From Corythucha ciliata (lineage: Eukaryota > Arthropoda > Insecta > Hemiptera > Tingidae): a stretch of 64,000 bases of DNA. The DNA lies in the NCBI GenBank assembly GCA_038030265.1, contig CM075939.1, forward strand, positions 55,595,253 through 55,659,252, written 5' to 3'. The notes below the pieces were generated by a model. The model was not told where the DNA came from. It saw nothing but the letters and a program-made list of their open reading frames with translations, and searched no databases. The translations under genes were made by a program, and so were the position numbers. The first letter of the stretch is position 1. Each line of letters opens with the position of its first letter. Positions 45,926-58,022 of this stretch are shown here, in pieces.

Positions 45926-47468
45926 ATGGAGCTAACAAAGGTAAACATTGGTCTTCTGGAAGGACAGAAGAACTGGATAACATGGAAGTACAAGATCAGC
46001 ATACTTCTCCGAGCTATTCCAGGGTCGATAAGTGTTGTGAACGGCGTTTTGAAGCAACCTGAAGAACCTTAAGAAGGCGTGGTTGAAGAAGTCAGGAAGA
46101 AATATGAAACAGATCTGACTAACTACTGGAAAGCTGAAAGTAATGCTATGATCATTTTGACTACGAACATGACGGAAGAAACTCTAAATAAAGTAATGCG
46201 TTTTTCCGGACGCTTTTAATTACAAGCGAGATCCTATCGACGATATAGCTAGTCACATGTCCAAATTGAAGAACTTGTGGAATTACTTGAAGATTGAAAT
46301 TGTGAAAGAACGAGGACCGCATAGTGAGCTACCCGATTTATTTCTGATTTGAAAGATACTTGAAACGCTACCAGAAGAATATTTTTCTTTCAAATCAAGC
46401 TGGATGTTAATGACGAAGGCAGACAGGACCATCGAGAATTCGACCAATCAGCTATGTGCCTTTGAAAGAGCCCTAAAAGGCAAAGAAAATCAAGATAGTC
46501 GAGAGGTACTCACAGTTAATTCATCGAAACCAGTGGAACAGGAAAACTCGAGAGTAAAACCCCAGGCTAAATTCAAGTGTCATTACTGTGGAGGTATAGG
46601 TCACATCGTTCGGAACTGTAAAAAATGGGTAGCGGATGGACGACCACCAAAACAAACTGAAAAAAAGTCAGGAGCAAATATGACTCTGCTTAGTGCAACT
46701 GCAACTGCTTTTCTGTCGAAAAAAAATGACGAAGAAAGTTGGTTCGTAGACAATGGGGCGACGAATCACATAACTTTCAGAAAAGAATTTTTCCAAACTT
46801 TTGAGGAGTTTTCAGACTCACACAAAGTAACTACTGCGACAGGCGATACAGTCCAAGCAACGGAAAAGGAAGAATCCGATATGCTCCAAATTGGAAGAAA
46901 TCATCACGAACTCAATTTTGATGACGTATGGTATGTACCAGAAATTAAGAAAAATTTATTCTCTCCAATAGCAGCTCACGACAAACAGTCAAGAAGCAAA
47001 TTTGTTTCTACAGCGAAGCTTTGCCAATTCGAAGTGAACGATCAAGTGATATTAGTTGGTTTCAGAAATCGTCACTCAGGTCTCTTCAAATTGTCATTGC
47101 AAAGCATTAATCCCAAGAATAGAACTGAAATTTGTAGTGTTTCAACGCAGAATATTTTTCAGCTGTACCACGAGAGGATGGGGCATCAGAATAAAGGATA
47201 TGTCCGGGAACTCATCGCGAGAGAACTAGGAATTCAAGTAAAACTACAAATAAATAACGATTTTTGTGAAGCCTGTGTGTACGGAAAAATCCATCGGAAA
47301 AAGTTCGGGACTCGAGAAAGGGCAAAGAAACCAGGTGATTTGATTCAGAGAGGAATTCTTAACGGGAAAGGAAGAAGACGACGGCTATCGCATATGGAAC
47401 GAAGAAAAACAAAAGTTGATTCGTTCCAGAGATGTGATTTTCCAAGAAGAGCCACTAGTCGACGATGA
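45926..47468 (+). pseudogene. gag - protease - pre-integrase of copia B
   Basis: The ATG at 45926 begins MELTKVNIGLLEGQKNWITW, the usual copia Gag start. An in-frame TAA (46070-46072) and a frameshift near 46205 break it. From 46404 the frame is open: zinc knuckle CHYCGGIGHIVRNC (about 46578-46620), protease-like FVDNGATNHIT (Asn where Ser is usual after the Asp), then the pre-integrase H-H-C-C region (LYHERMGHQNKG, FCEACVYGKIHRKKF). The integrase catalytic core is absent; the frame runs directly into the out-of-frame linker. Confidence 0.85.
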
Positions 47469-48358
47469 AGTAGAGAAACTCATACACATCGTTCGGAACT
47501 GTAAAAAATGGGTAGCGGATGGACGACCACCAAAACAAACTGAAAAAAAGTCAGAAGCAAATATGACTCTGCTTAGTGCAACTGCTTTTCTGTCGAAAAA
47601 AAATGACGAAGAAAGTTGGTTCGTAGACAATGGGGCGATGAATCACATAACTTTCAGAAAAGAATTTTTCCAAACTTTTGAGGAGTTTTCAGACTCACAC
47701 AAAGTAACTACTGCGACAGGCGATACAGTCCAAGCAACGGAAAAGGAAGAATCCGATATGCTCCAAATTGGAAGAAATCATCACGAACTCAATTTTGATG
47801 ACGTATGGTATGTACCAGAAATTAAGAAAAATTTATTCTCTCCAATAGCAGCTCACGACAAACAGTCAAGAAGCAAATTTGTTTCTACAACGAAGCTTTG
47901 CCAATTCGAAGTGAACGATCAAGTGATATTAGTTGGTTTCAGAAATCGTCACTCAGGTCTCTTCAAATTGTCATTGCAAAGCATTAATCCCAAGAATAGA
48001 ACTGAAATTTGTAGTGTTTCAACGCAGAATATTTTTCAGCTGTACCACGAGAGGATGGGGCATCAGAATAAAGGATATGTCCGGGAACTCATCGCGAGAG
48101 AACTAGGAATTCAAGTAAAACTACAAATAAATAACGATTTTTGTGAAGCCTGTGTGTACGGAAAAATCCATCGGAAAAAGTTCGGGACTCGAGAAAGGGC
48201 AAAGAAACCAGGTGATTTGATTCAGAGAGGAATTCTTAACGGGAAAGGAAGAAGACGACGGCTATCGCATATGGAACGAAGAAAAACAAAAGTTGATTCG
48301 TTCCAGAGATGTGATTTTCCAAGAAGAGCCACTAGTCGACGATGAAGGTAGAGAAAAC
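46602..48358 (+). repeat. tandem duplication of ~880 bp in copia B
   Basis: 46602-47480 and 47485-48358 are near-identical (offset 883, then 877 after a 6-bp ACTGCA difference near 46700). Few substitutions are visible, for example ACG/ATG near 46760 and 47639. The unit spans the end of the zinc knuckle, protease, pre-integrase and linker. The second copy is open from 47416 to 48345. Confidence 0.92.
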
Positions 48359-48525
48359 TTTTTACACTTGAAAATACTTCAAGAAGATAAGAACGAAGAA
48401 AGTGATCAAGGTACCAAAATTCAAGAAATGGAAAATATTCAGCTCTCTTCACATGAAAATACGATAGAAGAATTCGACGACAGTCAAGAGGCGAGATAGA
48501 GAAGGGCGAATCGGAGGGATACGCG

Positions 48526-49605
48526 TTGAGAGATCGTTCGACTCTAAAATTACCAAACAAATTTAATGACTACATTATGTCAGCTGCTGCAGACATTTAT
48601 AGTTTTTATGAGCCTACAACTTTCAAAGAAGCAGTTCAAAGCAAAACTTCGAAAAAGTGGGAAGAAGCAATGGATAATGAAATCAACTCGCTTGAAGAAA
48701 ATGAAACGTGGGAACTAGCAGATTTACCACCAGGAAAAAAGGCGAGTCCGTGCAAATGGGCTTACAAAATTAGGACAATGACTCGTCATCAAAGGATATT
48801 CACAAAGAAAGGGTGAAGATTATGACCAAATATTCAGCCCTGTTGCGAAGGCGGGAACGATTCGAGCAGTGCTGAGCGTAGCCGCAAGCGAAAACATGCA
48901 TCTCACTCAATTTGACGTCTCAACAGCATTTCTGTACGGAAACCTCGATGAAACGATCTACATGAGGCAACCTGAAGGCTTTTCCGACGGCACAAATAGA
49001 GTTTCCTGACTGAAAAAAAGTCTCTATGGGTTAAAACAGGCGCCTCGATGTTGGAACAAACGATTTGGCGATTATCTAATTCGACTTGGCTTCGAGAAAA
49101 ATGAAGAAGATCCGTGCCTATTCATGAAAAACACTAAAGATGACAAAATTTTGATAGCTATTTACGTCGATGATGGATTAGTAGCATCCTCGAGCGTCAC
49201 GGAGCTTTCGGATTTCTTGAATGACTTGAAAAAAGAATTCAAAATTACAGAAAAGCCAGCCTGTTATTTCTTGGGATTAGAATTGGAAAGAAAGGACGGA
49301 TGCATCAAAGAGAGCCAAGCCTCGTACACAAGAAAAATTCTTATAAGATTCGGGATGAATGACTGCCGTCCTGCTCCAACACCAATAATCAGGGAGAGCG
49401 TTCCGGTAAAGGAAGAAGAGACAGAAAAAGAAAAGAAAATTCCCTACAGAGAAGCTGTTGGAGCTCTCATGCACCTCATGGTGGGCACGCGGCCTGATAT
49501 TGCCTATGCGATTAGCGTCGTTTCTCGAAAAATAGAAACTCCATCATGGGAAGACTGGGTTAAAGTCAAAAGAATACTTCGCTATCTAAAAGGCACGGTG
49601 ACTAA
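48526..49605 (+). pseudogene. reverse transcriptase of copia B
   Basis: RT start at 48526-48816 (FKEAVQSKTSKKWEEAMDNE, NETWELADLP). A frameshift follows, then GEDYDQIFSPVAK, LTQFDVSTAFLYGNLDETIYM and SLYGLKQAPRCWNKRFG with a TGA near 49007, then 49124 on: ILIAIYVDDGLVASS with an intact YVDD, CYFLGLELERKDG, MVGTRPDIAYAISVVSR. The MITE at 49606 interrupts the frame. Confidence 0.87.
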
Positions 49606-50397
49606 AGGCCCAATTACACGTACCGAGTGCTCGGCCGAGACGGCATTCGGCCGAGTAAAGCCCCGCGTAATCACTTCAGACAGTACTCGGCCCAGAGAGG
49701 AGCGAGTGATTTTGACCGAGTCAGGAAATAGAACCATGTTCTATTTATTCGGCCGAGTATGGACCCCCCAACACTCTTCCACCCCCCTTTCCCATTTCCA
49801 AATATGCAAATGTGATCAACCGAGCTCACGGAATGTTGAGAGAGTTCGCCTCTCATTCACGCATTTCTCTTATCGCCATATTTTTATCAATTCTGGTGCC
49901 CTATTCTTGACTTGACCAACCAAGAGCAAACCAAAGAATCAAGCAACCAAAAGAATTTGTCACTCCGCGAATATAAGCAGACCGGTTTCAACAACTTCAG
50001 ATCATCGGCCAGAACGCTCCCTTCTCCCCCTCGAGAACTTCAGCCCAGCGTAGTAAAGAAATATAAGAAATTCACAAAATATGTAATATTTAACAAAAAA
50101 ATGAACTACATAACAATAATAAAGAAAAAGGACCAAAATAAAAACACGGCTGTTGACCATTTGAACGCGAAATTATATTAAATTAAAAATCATACGCAAA
50201 AAGGGGGGAAGCAAACTTTTCAAAAGTTAATATTTTCGTGGTATTGAGTTCAAACATTTTTTTCCGTTTAATTTTTGTGCTTCTCGGTGCCATGACAACG
50301 CATAACAAAACTGTCTCATTCCTACTTCATCGCACCTACTCGCCCAGTACTCGGCCGAGCCACTCGGCCGAGCTACTCGGTTGGTGTAATTGGGCCT
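49606..50397. mobile_element. 792-bp MITE in copia B
   Basis: Inverted ends AGGCCCAATTACAC and GTGTAATTGGGCCT with a TAA duplication (49603-49605, 50398-50400), consistent with a PIF/Harbinger-type MITE. The palindrome CTCGGCCGAG and variants recur near both ends. Removing it with one TAA leaves the copia reading frame continuous across the junction. Confidence 0.88.
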
Positions 50398-50400
50398 TAA

Positions 50401-50908
50401 CGGAATTGTCTACAAACAAGACTGTCGAGGAGGGATTCTAGAGAGCTACAGTGACGCTGATCACGGTGGAGACGGAAGTACTGGCCGCTCGATTTCTGGA
50501 GTAGTTTGTCGATACGCTGGAGGAGCAGTTTCTTGGTCAAGCCAGAGGCAAGCAACAGTGGCCATTTCAACAACCGAAGCTGAAATAGTCGCTGCGAGCG
50601 AAGCAGCTAGAGAAGTCGTTTGGCTCAAGAGACTACTAGGAGCCATCACTCGAATGGAAGCGATTCCTACCCTCTTCGTTGATAATGAAGCCGCGGTTCG
50701 ACTATCGAACAATCCGGAGTTCCACAGACGAACAAAGCATATCAAAACGAGGCATTTCTTTGTGAGGGAGCTTGTTACAAACGGCGAAATTCAAGTAACT
50801 CGAATTTCAACTGAATTTCAAGTAGCCGATATTATGACCAAGCCTCTTCACAAACCCCGTTTCGACGACCTTTCTCGGAAAATGGGGTTAAACACTTCGT
50901 TGCCATGA
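50401..50908 (+). pseudogene. RNase H of copia B
   Basis: Open frame after the MITE: YSDADHGGDGSTGRSISG with the first catalytic Asp, VAISTTEAEIVAASEAAREV with the Glu, FVDNEAAVRLSNNPEFHRRT and ADIMTKPLHKPRF. All the usual copia RNase H blocks are present, but the frame is cut off from its RT by the MITE. Confidence 0.87.
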
Positions 50909-50940
50909 TGACTAAAAAAAAAAAAATTAAGAAGGGAGAG

Positions 50941-51059
50941 TGCTGAGAAAAGTATTCTCCTTTTTTTTAATGACACATGTTTTTATTATTGTTCTACCTC
51001 CTTTGTAGTTTTTTGAAGAATAAAAAAAAAAAGATAAAATAAATTTTTGACTAATAACA
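50941..51059 (+). repeat. 3' LTR of copia element B
   Basis: 119 bp; starts TGCTGAGAAAAGTATTC right after the purine tract and ends ACTAATAACA. Confidence 0.88.
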
Positions 51060-51860
51060 CCAGACCACCTAAACGAATGTGTCTGTGTCGCTGAAGAATC
51101 GATGAGTGTCCAACATGCAATTTCATCAGCCCCCTGGCGTGAAGCTATGGATGAAGAAATGGAATCTCTAGTGAAAAACGAAGTTTTCGAGCTTGTAAAG
51201 CCGCCTGCGGGAGCCAAAATGATCGGAAGCCGATGGGCTTTACGTCCAGTGCCTTAAATCTCGTCTCTAAGCAAAGAGGATTTTCTCAGCAACAGGGAAT
51301 CGACTATGATGAGCAGTTTAGTCCTGTGGCGAGACTTGAAACTGTGAAGATACTTGCACATAAATGCGCCAATTTGATGTCAAGGCAGCATTATTATGGT
51401 TTTCTCAAGGAAAATGTGTTCGTGAGTCAGCCGGAAGGATACGACGATGGCTCTGGGAAGCTTTGGAAGCTTAAAAGAAGCCTATTATGGTTTTAAACAA
51501 AGTCCAAGTTGTTGGAACTTCCGATGGAAAAACAGCAATTCCTCTAGTCGGAATCGCGGATCCTTGTCTGTTTTCAAATCACCTTAAAAATGGAAATAAG
51601 ATCGCACGTTGTCTGTTATTTTGATGATGACCTCATCACTGGTACGGACAGGACCGACGAGTGTTTAAAAGCTGTATTTGAAATAAAAGTTTCAATTCCT
51701 GACTGTTATCTTGGAATAGCCATCAAACGAAGTGATGACGGAAAAATCACTCTTGATCAAATGACCGACTGTAAATCTGTGAGGACACCAGCAGAAACAG
51801 GCGGGCAAACTGCTAAAAGGGAAGGAAAACCCTTAGAAAAAACACTGTCGTCACCTTGAT
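51060..51860 (+). pseudogene. Ty1/copia element A, right part (RT)
   Basis: Continuation of the element interrupted at 45759. RT start (SAPWREAMDEEMESLVKNEV, GSRWALR), then GIDYDEQFSPVARLETVKIL, VSQPEGYDDGSGKLWKLKRS, then a degraded YVDD region (CYFDDDLITGT) and CYLGIAIKR. There are multiple frameshifts. No RNase H or LTR was found beyond 51860, so the element is truncated. Confidence 0.8.
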
Positions 51861-53858
51861 GAGTGCTTTTTGGAAATTCATCAGACGAGAAACCTCTGAC
51901 CGTTCACTGCGGGGACCCTTTATGCGGGAAAGCATTTATCGTGATGTCGTTTCACGACGATTTCCATGACCGTTGCCTATTCTTAAAAGCATCCCACTAC
52001 AGGGTTGGAGGATGAAAAGAAAAAAAAAATCCTTTGTGGCACTTCATTAACATTTCTGGAATATTTCTGTGAATGAACGTCCTGTTGTGCGGTGGCTGGG
52101 CGGGGACGCGAGTTAGATGCTCACCCAAGGACGGGCATTACCGCCTTTCTGTGAACGTGATTGGGTTGCAATTAACAGCTACTGAAAGTCCAATAACCAA
52201 GGAATGAAGCCAATTCAGTCTTGGAAGTTTTTTTCTTTCAAGGAGACAACGTTTAATTGGATACGATTTATAATAATGAAAAGTACAGGTAATTTTTACA
52301 AATTCCTGATAAAGTGATAATTAAATGAACAGGCGGTTATTGTGACTAATCAATAAGACTAGAATAAACATCTGTAATTAACAAAACCATGGAGTACAGA
52401 ATGAATAAAATTGTCGCTTGTACTATGGTGGTGGTGGGGGGGGGGGTGAGAATGGGCAATAAGTAAAACAGGCGAAATGTGGTGTAAGGATTCAGAAGCT
52501 CATCTAGTTTAAATTCAGTTTCCGTCCTGTTTTTCTATGCGTAAATATATCACCTTGACGCAAGGAGAAGCTCGAAAGCTTTAATAATTTGATATTAATA
52601 CGACTATTTGGATAAAGAGAGTAGTGAAGAATGACGGAGAGCATTATAACTGTGAGAAAGGGTTTTACATAAGGCTATACGTGTGGATTTTTCCTCGCTT
52701 GAACTATTACGCAACCTCCGATTCTTTTAAAATTAATGTAATTTTTGTTTATGAATCAGCCACATGATGAGCCGATTCTATAATGGAAAGAAGACAGTTG
52801 TCACAGGGCTGGGCTTCTGAGAAACACGACAGTATTAACGGTACACGTACGCAATGGCTTCTGGACTTGAAACAGATTTCCTTTCAGGCGTATGTTAACT
52901 CTAAAAAAAGCTATAAAACAACGAAGTTAATCGTCGGATTTTTTTTTTCTTTGTCACGGTTAAAACAAAACAAAAGAAGAATAACAGACGAATATAGGAC
53001 CCGTCGAACTCACGAAGGGGTTGGTTTTTATAACCCGTTAGACCAGGAAACCATATGTCTCGTAATCTGTGTCATCAAAGTTTCTTTTTCAGCCCCCTTG
53101 AGAAAGGACGTACACAAATAAGGAGGACACCATCGCAGTCTCATCGCAGTTCTTTCCTATCACCGGTTTCCTGTTTCTTTTTTTTATTATTATTAAAAAA
53201 AATGAAGGCGAAGCGAGACAGCGCATTTCTCACACGTTTTACCTTAACAGCTCCAAGAGCGAAAATTGGCTATAAAATTGATGAGTTGATGCATTCGATA
53301 AAAACTCAGAAAGATGCAAATTAAAATTAAGTTGTTCCCCTCCTTATTTTCTTCTCGCTTTATTTTTATTTTTTACTTTGGGTGTGCTGGGCGACGTGTG
53401 TGGCATCAGCAGGAGTCCATCTTAATAATTTCAATTTAGGCGTCAATCCTGTTATTAACGCAGATAATAAATTTAGCGCGATTACTACCCCCTCTTCTTC
53501 ACCACTCGCAACAAAGTTATTCCGACAAGGAAATTTGGCTCTTGTGATGTGTGTTGTGAACAAAGGGTGAGCAGTTCACGGAGTGATTCCATTTGAGCGG
53601 TTTTATGACCTCCTTGCGGAAAGCAATCGGATCCAGCGAAAACGCTTCAAACCGGACCTCAGACACGTCAAAGGGGATGAAAATTAACACTTATTTTAAT
53701 ACATTAGCACAAAAATTATCCGTTAGATGCATTTTAATGAGATGCACTACGAAATTGACCAGTGCCCGAGGGACTCATGAACTGCAGTAAAATATAAAAA
53801 AAACCGTTATAAAACCGCTCAATTTGTCCCCTATATGAGGCCAAGAGTTAGAATCAAA
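51861..53858. other. 2 kb without a recognisable gene
   Basis: A G run at about 52437-52446, T runs near 52940 and 53180. No coding signal that I can support. Confidence 0.4.
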
Positions 53859-53861
53859 TGA

Positions 53862-54307
53862 TAGGCCAGTCATATAAAACATCGGAAATTACAAAAAATA
53901 CTGTAAACTTGCTTTTTAATATGTTGTTAGGGAACACGTAGTGAGAACGAAACTGATTTTTCAACCCTGAAAAATGAACGGATCACCTTTTTTTGGTCGA
54001 AAAATAACGAAAATTTTCCTCATTTTTCAGTATTTCTCAAAAAAGTCACTGAAGAAGTGATATTTTGCTAAAAGGTGATATTTAAGATTTGAAATTAGAT
54101 CAAATCTACAATTTGACAGGTAGTGGAACTCTGTAGGTTCATTAGGTCCAAAGATACAGCCTCTCAAAGATGGTGGATTTTTCCCAAAATGTGGATATTT
54201 CAACTTTTTCTCCACTTTTGGCCCATTTATTGCTCTAAAACTCCATCTTGAAGTAAACTCATGGGAGACGAAGTTGTTGTAAATGTAATCAGCTTCATTT
54301 TAGGATC
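53862..54307. repeat. left terminal inverted repeat of the Academ-like element
   Basis: About 446 bp, reverse complement of 58023-58473. The two differ by scattered substitutions and small indels, including a short insertion near the outer end of the right copy. Confidence 0.88.
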
Positions 54308-54762
54308 ATAGCGAGGGATCTGTTTATAATAGTTCCTATTATAAAAAACACTATAAATATAAAGAGCCGACATCTAGTTAGAAGTCAATTTTACTTGAGG
54401 TGTGAATGCTAATATGAATAGTTTTTCCAGTGCGTTTTCGTACATTTCTCAAATAACATTCAGTGTTCCCATAAATATTTCATAGACGTTAATCGTCGTT
54501 TTACCAAAAATATGTTTCATAATAAGAAATTGAACTAATCAGGTGGACTTCTTCTTCCTTCAGAGGAGATAAGCTCCATTTTCCTATAGACCTCCATTCT
54601 ATATTCCATTTTCTGTGTGACCTTGTGTAATGGTTCAAGCAGGTGTCCTTTCCAAGCTCCCCGTCTCCGTTCCCCCTTGGAACCCTTTCTGACCTGGTCA
54701 TCTGTCCTCAACTCCGAGTCGTGAGCTTCGCAGTGGCGCGAACTTGTGAGAGTCTTATCGAA

Positions 54763-57600
54763 ATGTCGGTCTCTGTGGGCGTTTGTTTTATTTGTCGCGA
54801 GAGCCTGGAAGAAGGGCAGACTATCATGGTCAAAAAACGTGGAATTGAATCATTGATCGAAGTAAGTGTGAAACGTGGCCTTGTGGAGAACTGGCTTTGT
54901 GCAGAAAGTCGATTCGGGGATACCTGAATCGCTGGAATTGTTCATTGAAACAATCGTCCTAAAACACAAACGGTCTGATCTCCTCATATGGAAGAAAAGT
55001 GTCTGGCTTTCGCTCACGCTTTCATATCAGCTGCACGGCCAAAATCATTCGTTTCTCCTCTGCTGACAGGTGTCGGAGCGTATTTGTACAGGAAATTCGG
55101 TTCAAAACACCTTGTGAACCTATTGGCTTCTTTCGGGTTTTCGTGTACGTACACAGAGGTCCAGCGTTTGGAAAGTTCGGCAATAGTGCGGGCCGAAGGT
55201 TCACCGCCTGTTGAGAAAGGAGCCTTCGTACAATTTGTTTTTGACAATGTGGATGTCAATGTAAATACTCTTGAAGGTGAGAACACTTTTCACGAGATGG
55301 GTGGGATCATGTGTGTGACGCCAAAATCTGCAGTCCTACCGGACCAACCCATCCCTCGACTGAAAAATTATGTGCCAGCAGCAACAATTGGCTCCTTTGG
55401 GTCCTCTCAAATACTGCAATGCATGGCCAAAAAAATGCTGGTTTGCCAGCTATTCAGATCAATAAGTTACAAGAACATGGAAAAGTATTGCCATTGCCAC
55501 CTGACCTCGTTTGGTTGTATGGTAAATGGACAGGTAACACTGATGTGGGGGGCTGGAACGGTTTCATGGAGATGGTGACACAGCACCTTAGTTTCCAGTG
55601 TTCCAGGATAATTTTCCTACCATTCATTCGTGCGCCACCTGCAGATTACAGCACCATCGTCACCGCTCTGGAAGATGCCAGAAAAAGAACTGAAGCCCAT
55701 TCACAAGATACGTGTTTCACCACATTTGATCAACCCCTCTACATGAACGCACGAGACATCGTAGAGAGTGGAAATCATCCTGAATTCAATAAGTTAGTTG
55801 TGCGGCTGGGTGGATTCCATCTCATTATGTCGTACATGGGTTGTATTGGTGCAATCATGGCGGGTAGCGGGCTGAAGGAGCTTCTGACGACCATTTATGC
55901 AGAGCAAAGTGTTGAAAAAATGCTCACATGACACGCCTACTCGACATGAGGCAGACCCAAGTTTCCCGAGACACGGCGGATCCTGAAAAACTGAGGAAGT
56001 GGTTCAGCGTTCATCCACCATTTCCAATCAGTGATCAGTTAGCTTCCATTTCCAGCGGCTTGGTTGGAGGGTCCGATGTCAATTCCCACCTAGCGTATGA
56101 GCTGGGAATGGAAGGGGCAAAATCATTAGTGGGGGGCACATTTGGGACAGTGAAGTTGAAACGGAAAGACAAGGTGTTCACGCTGGCTTCTCTCACCAGG
56201 TTCATCAAAGTGTAGAAAAAACGGATGGATGTGGAGCCCCTAACGATTTTTCAGCGGGTGTGCATAACTGAACGATCCGAACACCAACTAAAGGAACACT
56301 TTAAGTTCGAGCTAGCACCATACCCGATGGCATTATTCAATGACGAGGGAATGAGAAAGGGCACCAAGGCGTCATTCTATGCTGCATTCACCCCTCTTTA
56401 AGAAAACATAACTTTTGATGGTGCCTACATTGTGGTAGATGGTGGCTACCTTCTCCACAAAGTCAAATGGCACCGTAACGAATCGGTAAGAGCGGTCGTT
56501 GCTGGGTACACCACATTCATTTGTAACCACTTTGGCCCCCATACTACAGTTGTCTTCGATGGATACCCAGACAACGCTACTCTTAAAAGCACTAAAAGCG
56601 CTGAGCGCTCTCGGCGCAGCGCAGCTCTCACAGGCGATGTCATCTTTGACGAGAACACCATTATCAAAGTCCCACAAGAAAAGTTCTTGTCCAACGAGAG
56701 GAATAAAAGACGTCTAATTCAACTGCTGATGATAGAACTTGAGAGTGCCGGGATCTCCACTAAACAGGCCCAAGAAGATGCTGATGTCCTCATCGTGGAC
56801 AGTGAGCATCCATGACGAATGATTTCCCTAGAGTATGTATTATAGGAGAAGATATCGACCTCCTCGTCATCCTCCAGGGGCGTTATGCACACATCAAAAA
56901 CATCTATCTCCATAAAAGTGGCAGAGGTAGTTCACCCCCCACTCAGTACCCTTCGTCTTCCTTCAAGAGTGGTAACATCATTTTACCAACCCCCGAATGT
57001 AAACTGGTGCTCCATGCACTAAGCGGCTGTGACACCACCTCTGCCATATTTTGGATCGGGAAGATGAAGCTGTGTTCCGTCTTGCAGGAGCACCCAGAAT
57101 TGGTAAGATACCTGGAGGCGTTCCTGAAACCTGATGCGACCCCTGACGAAGTGGAGACAGCAGGTGAATTTCTGCTCATGGCTCTGTACGGAGGAGATGG
57201 CCGCCAGCCCCTTCATGCTCTTCGATACTCCCTCTTCGTGAAAGCTTCGGCCAACACAAAGATTAATTTGACTCGACTACCACCCACTAAAGAGGCGGCA
57301 AAACTCCACTCTTTCAGAACATACCACCAAGTTCAAAAGTGGTTGGGTGTAGAGAAGAGTCCCACGGATATTGGCGATGGACCACCTCTGACCAGGGCCT
57401 CCTACCTGTTCCCACGACTCAGCCCCCAGCTCCTCCTCTTCTCCTCAAAAGCCTCTCCTGCAAGTGCAGAAGGGGGTGCAGCACTTCCTGCTCATGCAGG
57501 AAGGCAGGCATGAAGTGCTCCTCGCTGTGCAAACATGCGAGGGAAATACTGTACAAACCTTCCTCCCATCGAGGACTTGGACGAGGACGTCGATGATGAG
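54763..57600 (+). pseudogene. Academ-like protein: zinc finger, transposase-like core, XPG/PIN nuclease, CXC finger
   Basis: Pieces in order: CFICRESLEEGQTIMVKKRG (54784); KCLAFAHAFISAARPKS to the FDNVDVNVNTLEGENTF block (54994-55290), which may carry a catalytic Asp; LVWLYGKWTG, then TFDQPLYMNARDIVES and VVRLGGFHLIMSYMGCIGAI (55500-55910). A break and probable internal deletion come at 55930. Then KLRKWFSVHPPFP and VKLKRKDKVFTLASL (55988-56210). The nuclease-like region follows: VVDGGYLL, TVVFDGYP, AQEDADVLIVD (56430-56800), then IIGEDIDLLVIL, ALSGCDTTSA, RLPPTKEAAKLHSFRTYHQV (56830-57330), and a CXC finger CKCRRGCSTSCSC (57450-57530). Frameshifts occur near 54990, 55430, 55925, 56812 and 57400, with a TAA at 56399. 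The catalytic-type acidic residues of the nuclease part survive. Confidence 0.75.
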
Positions 57601-58022
57601 TGTGAGGAAGAAGAATTATCGCCACACCACAATGATGACTCCCATCCAGCCACCGCTGAAAGTGAACAAACCTTGGATGATTCCCCGCTCGCCCAAAAAG
57701 TACCCAAAACTTGATAAAAAAAAAAAAAAAAAAAAAAAAAAAACTTTATTTGTCTAAAAATGATTATATTTCTCATTTTTCTACGCACAACTGTGTCATT
57801 CTGTCATTGGATTTTGTTTGTTATTTCGCGAATAAACATCATCAGTGTAAGTACCTACATATTAAGTTATATTAGTGTGATGATTTGATGTACATGGTAT
57901 GATAAGTTTCAGTTTTTGTGAATAAAAAGATCCTACTAGAAAAGTTGTTTTTCCTTGCCCTCTAACCGCGATATGACATCAGTTTTTGGTTGACTTTCAT
58001 TGTAATATTGTAGGTACAGGCT

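Larger units (their letters stand above)
45760..51059 (+). mobile_element. Ty1/copia element B, inserted in copia A
   Basis: 5300 bp including one MITE. Short LTRs 45760-45876 (117 bp) and 50941-51059 (119 bp), ends TG(T/C)TGAGA and ACTAATAACA. A purine tract AAGAAGGGAGAG precedes the 3' LTR. Flanks CCAGT (45755-45759) and CCAGA (51060-51064) match at four of five bases. Copia A pol resumes right after it. Pol is rearranged: the integrase core is deleted, an ~880-bp segment is duplicated in tandem, and a MITE splits the RT/RNase H region. Confidence 0.9.

Noticed and set aside
51855..51905. TGATGAG...GAAAC resembling a hammerhead ribozyme
   Set aside because: The invariant core and the three stems cannot be drawn.
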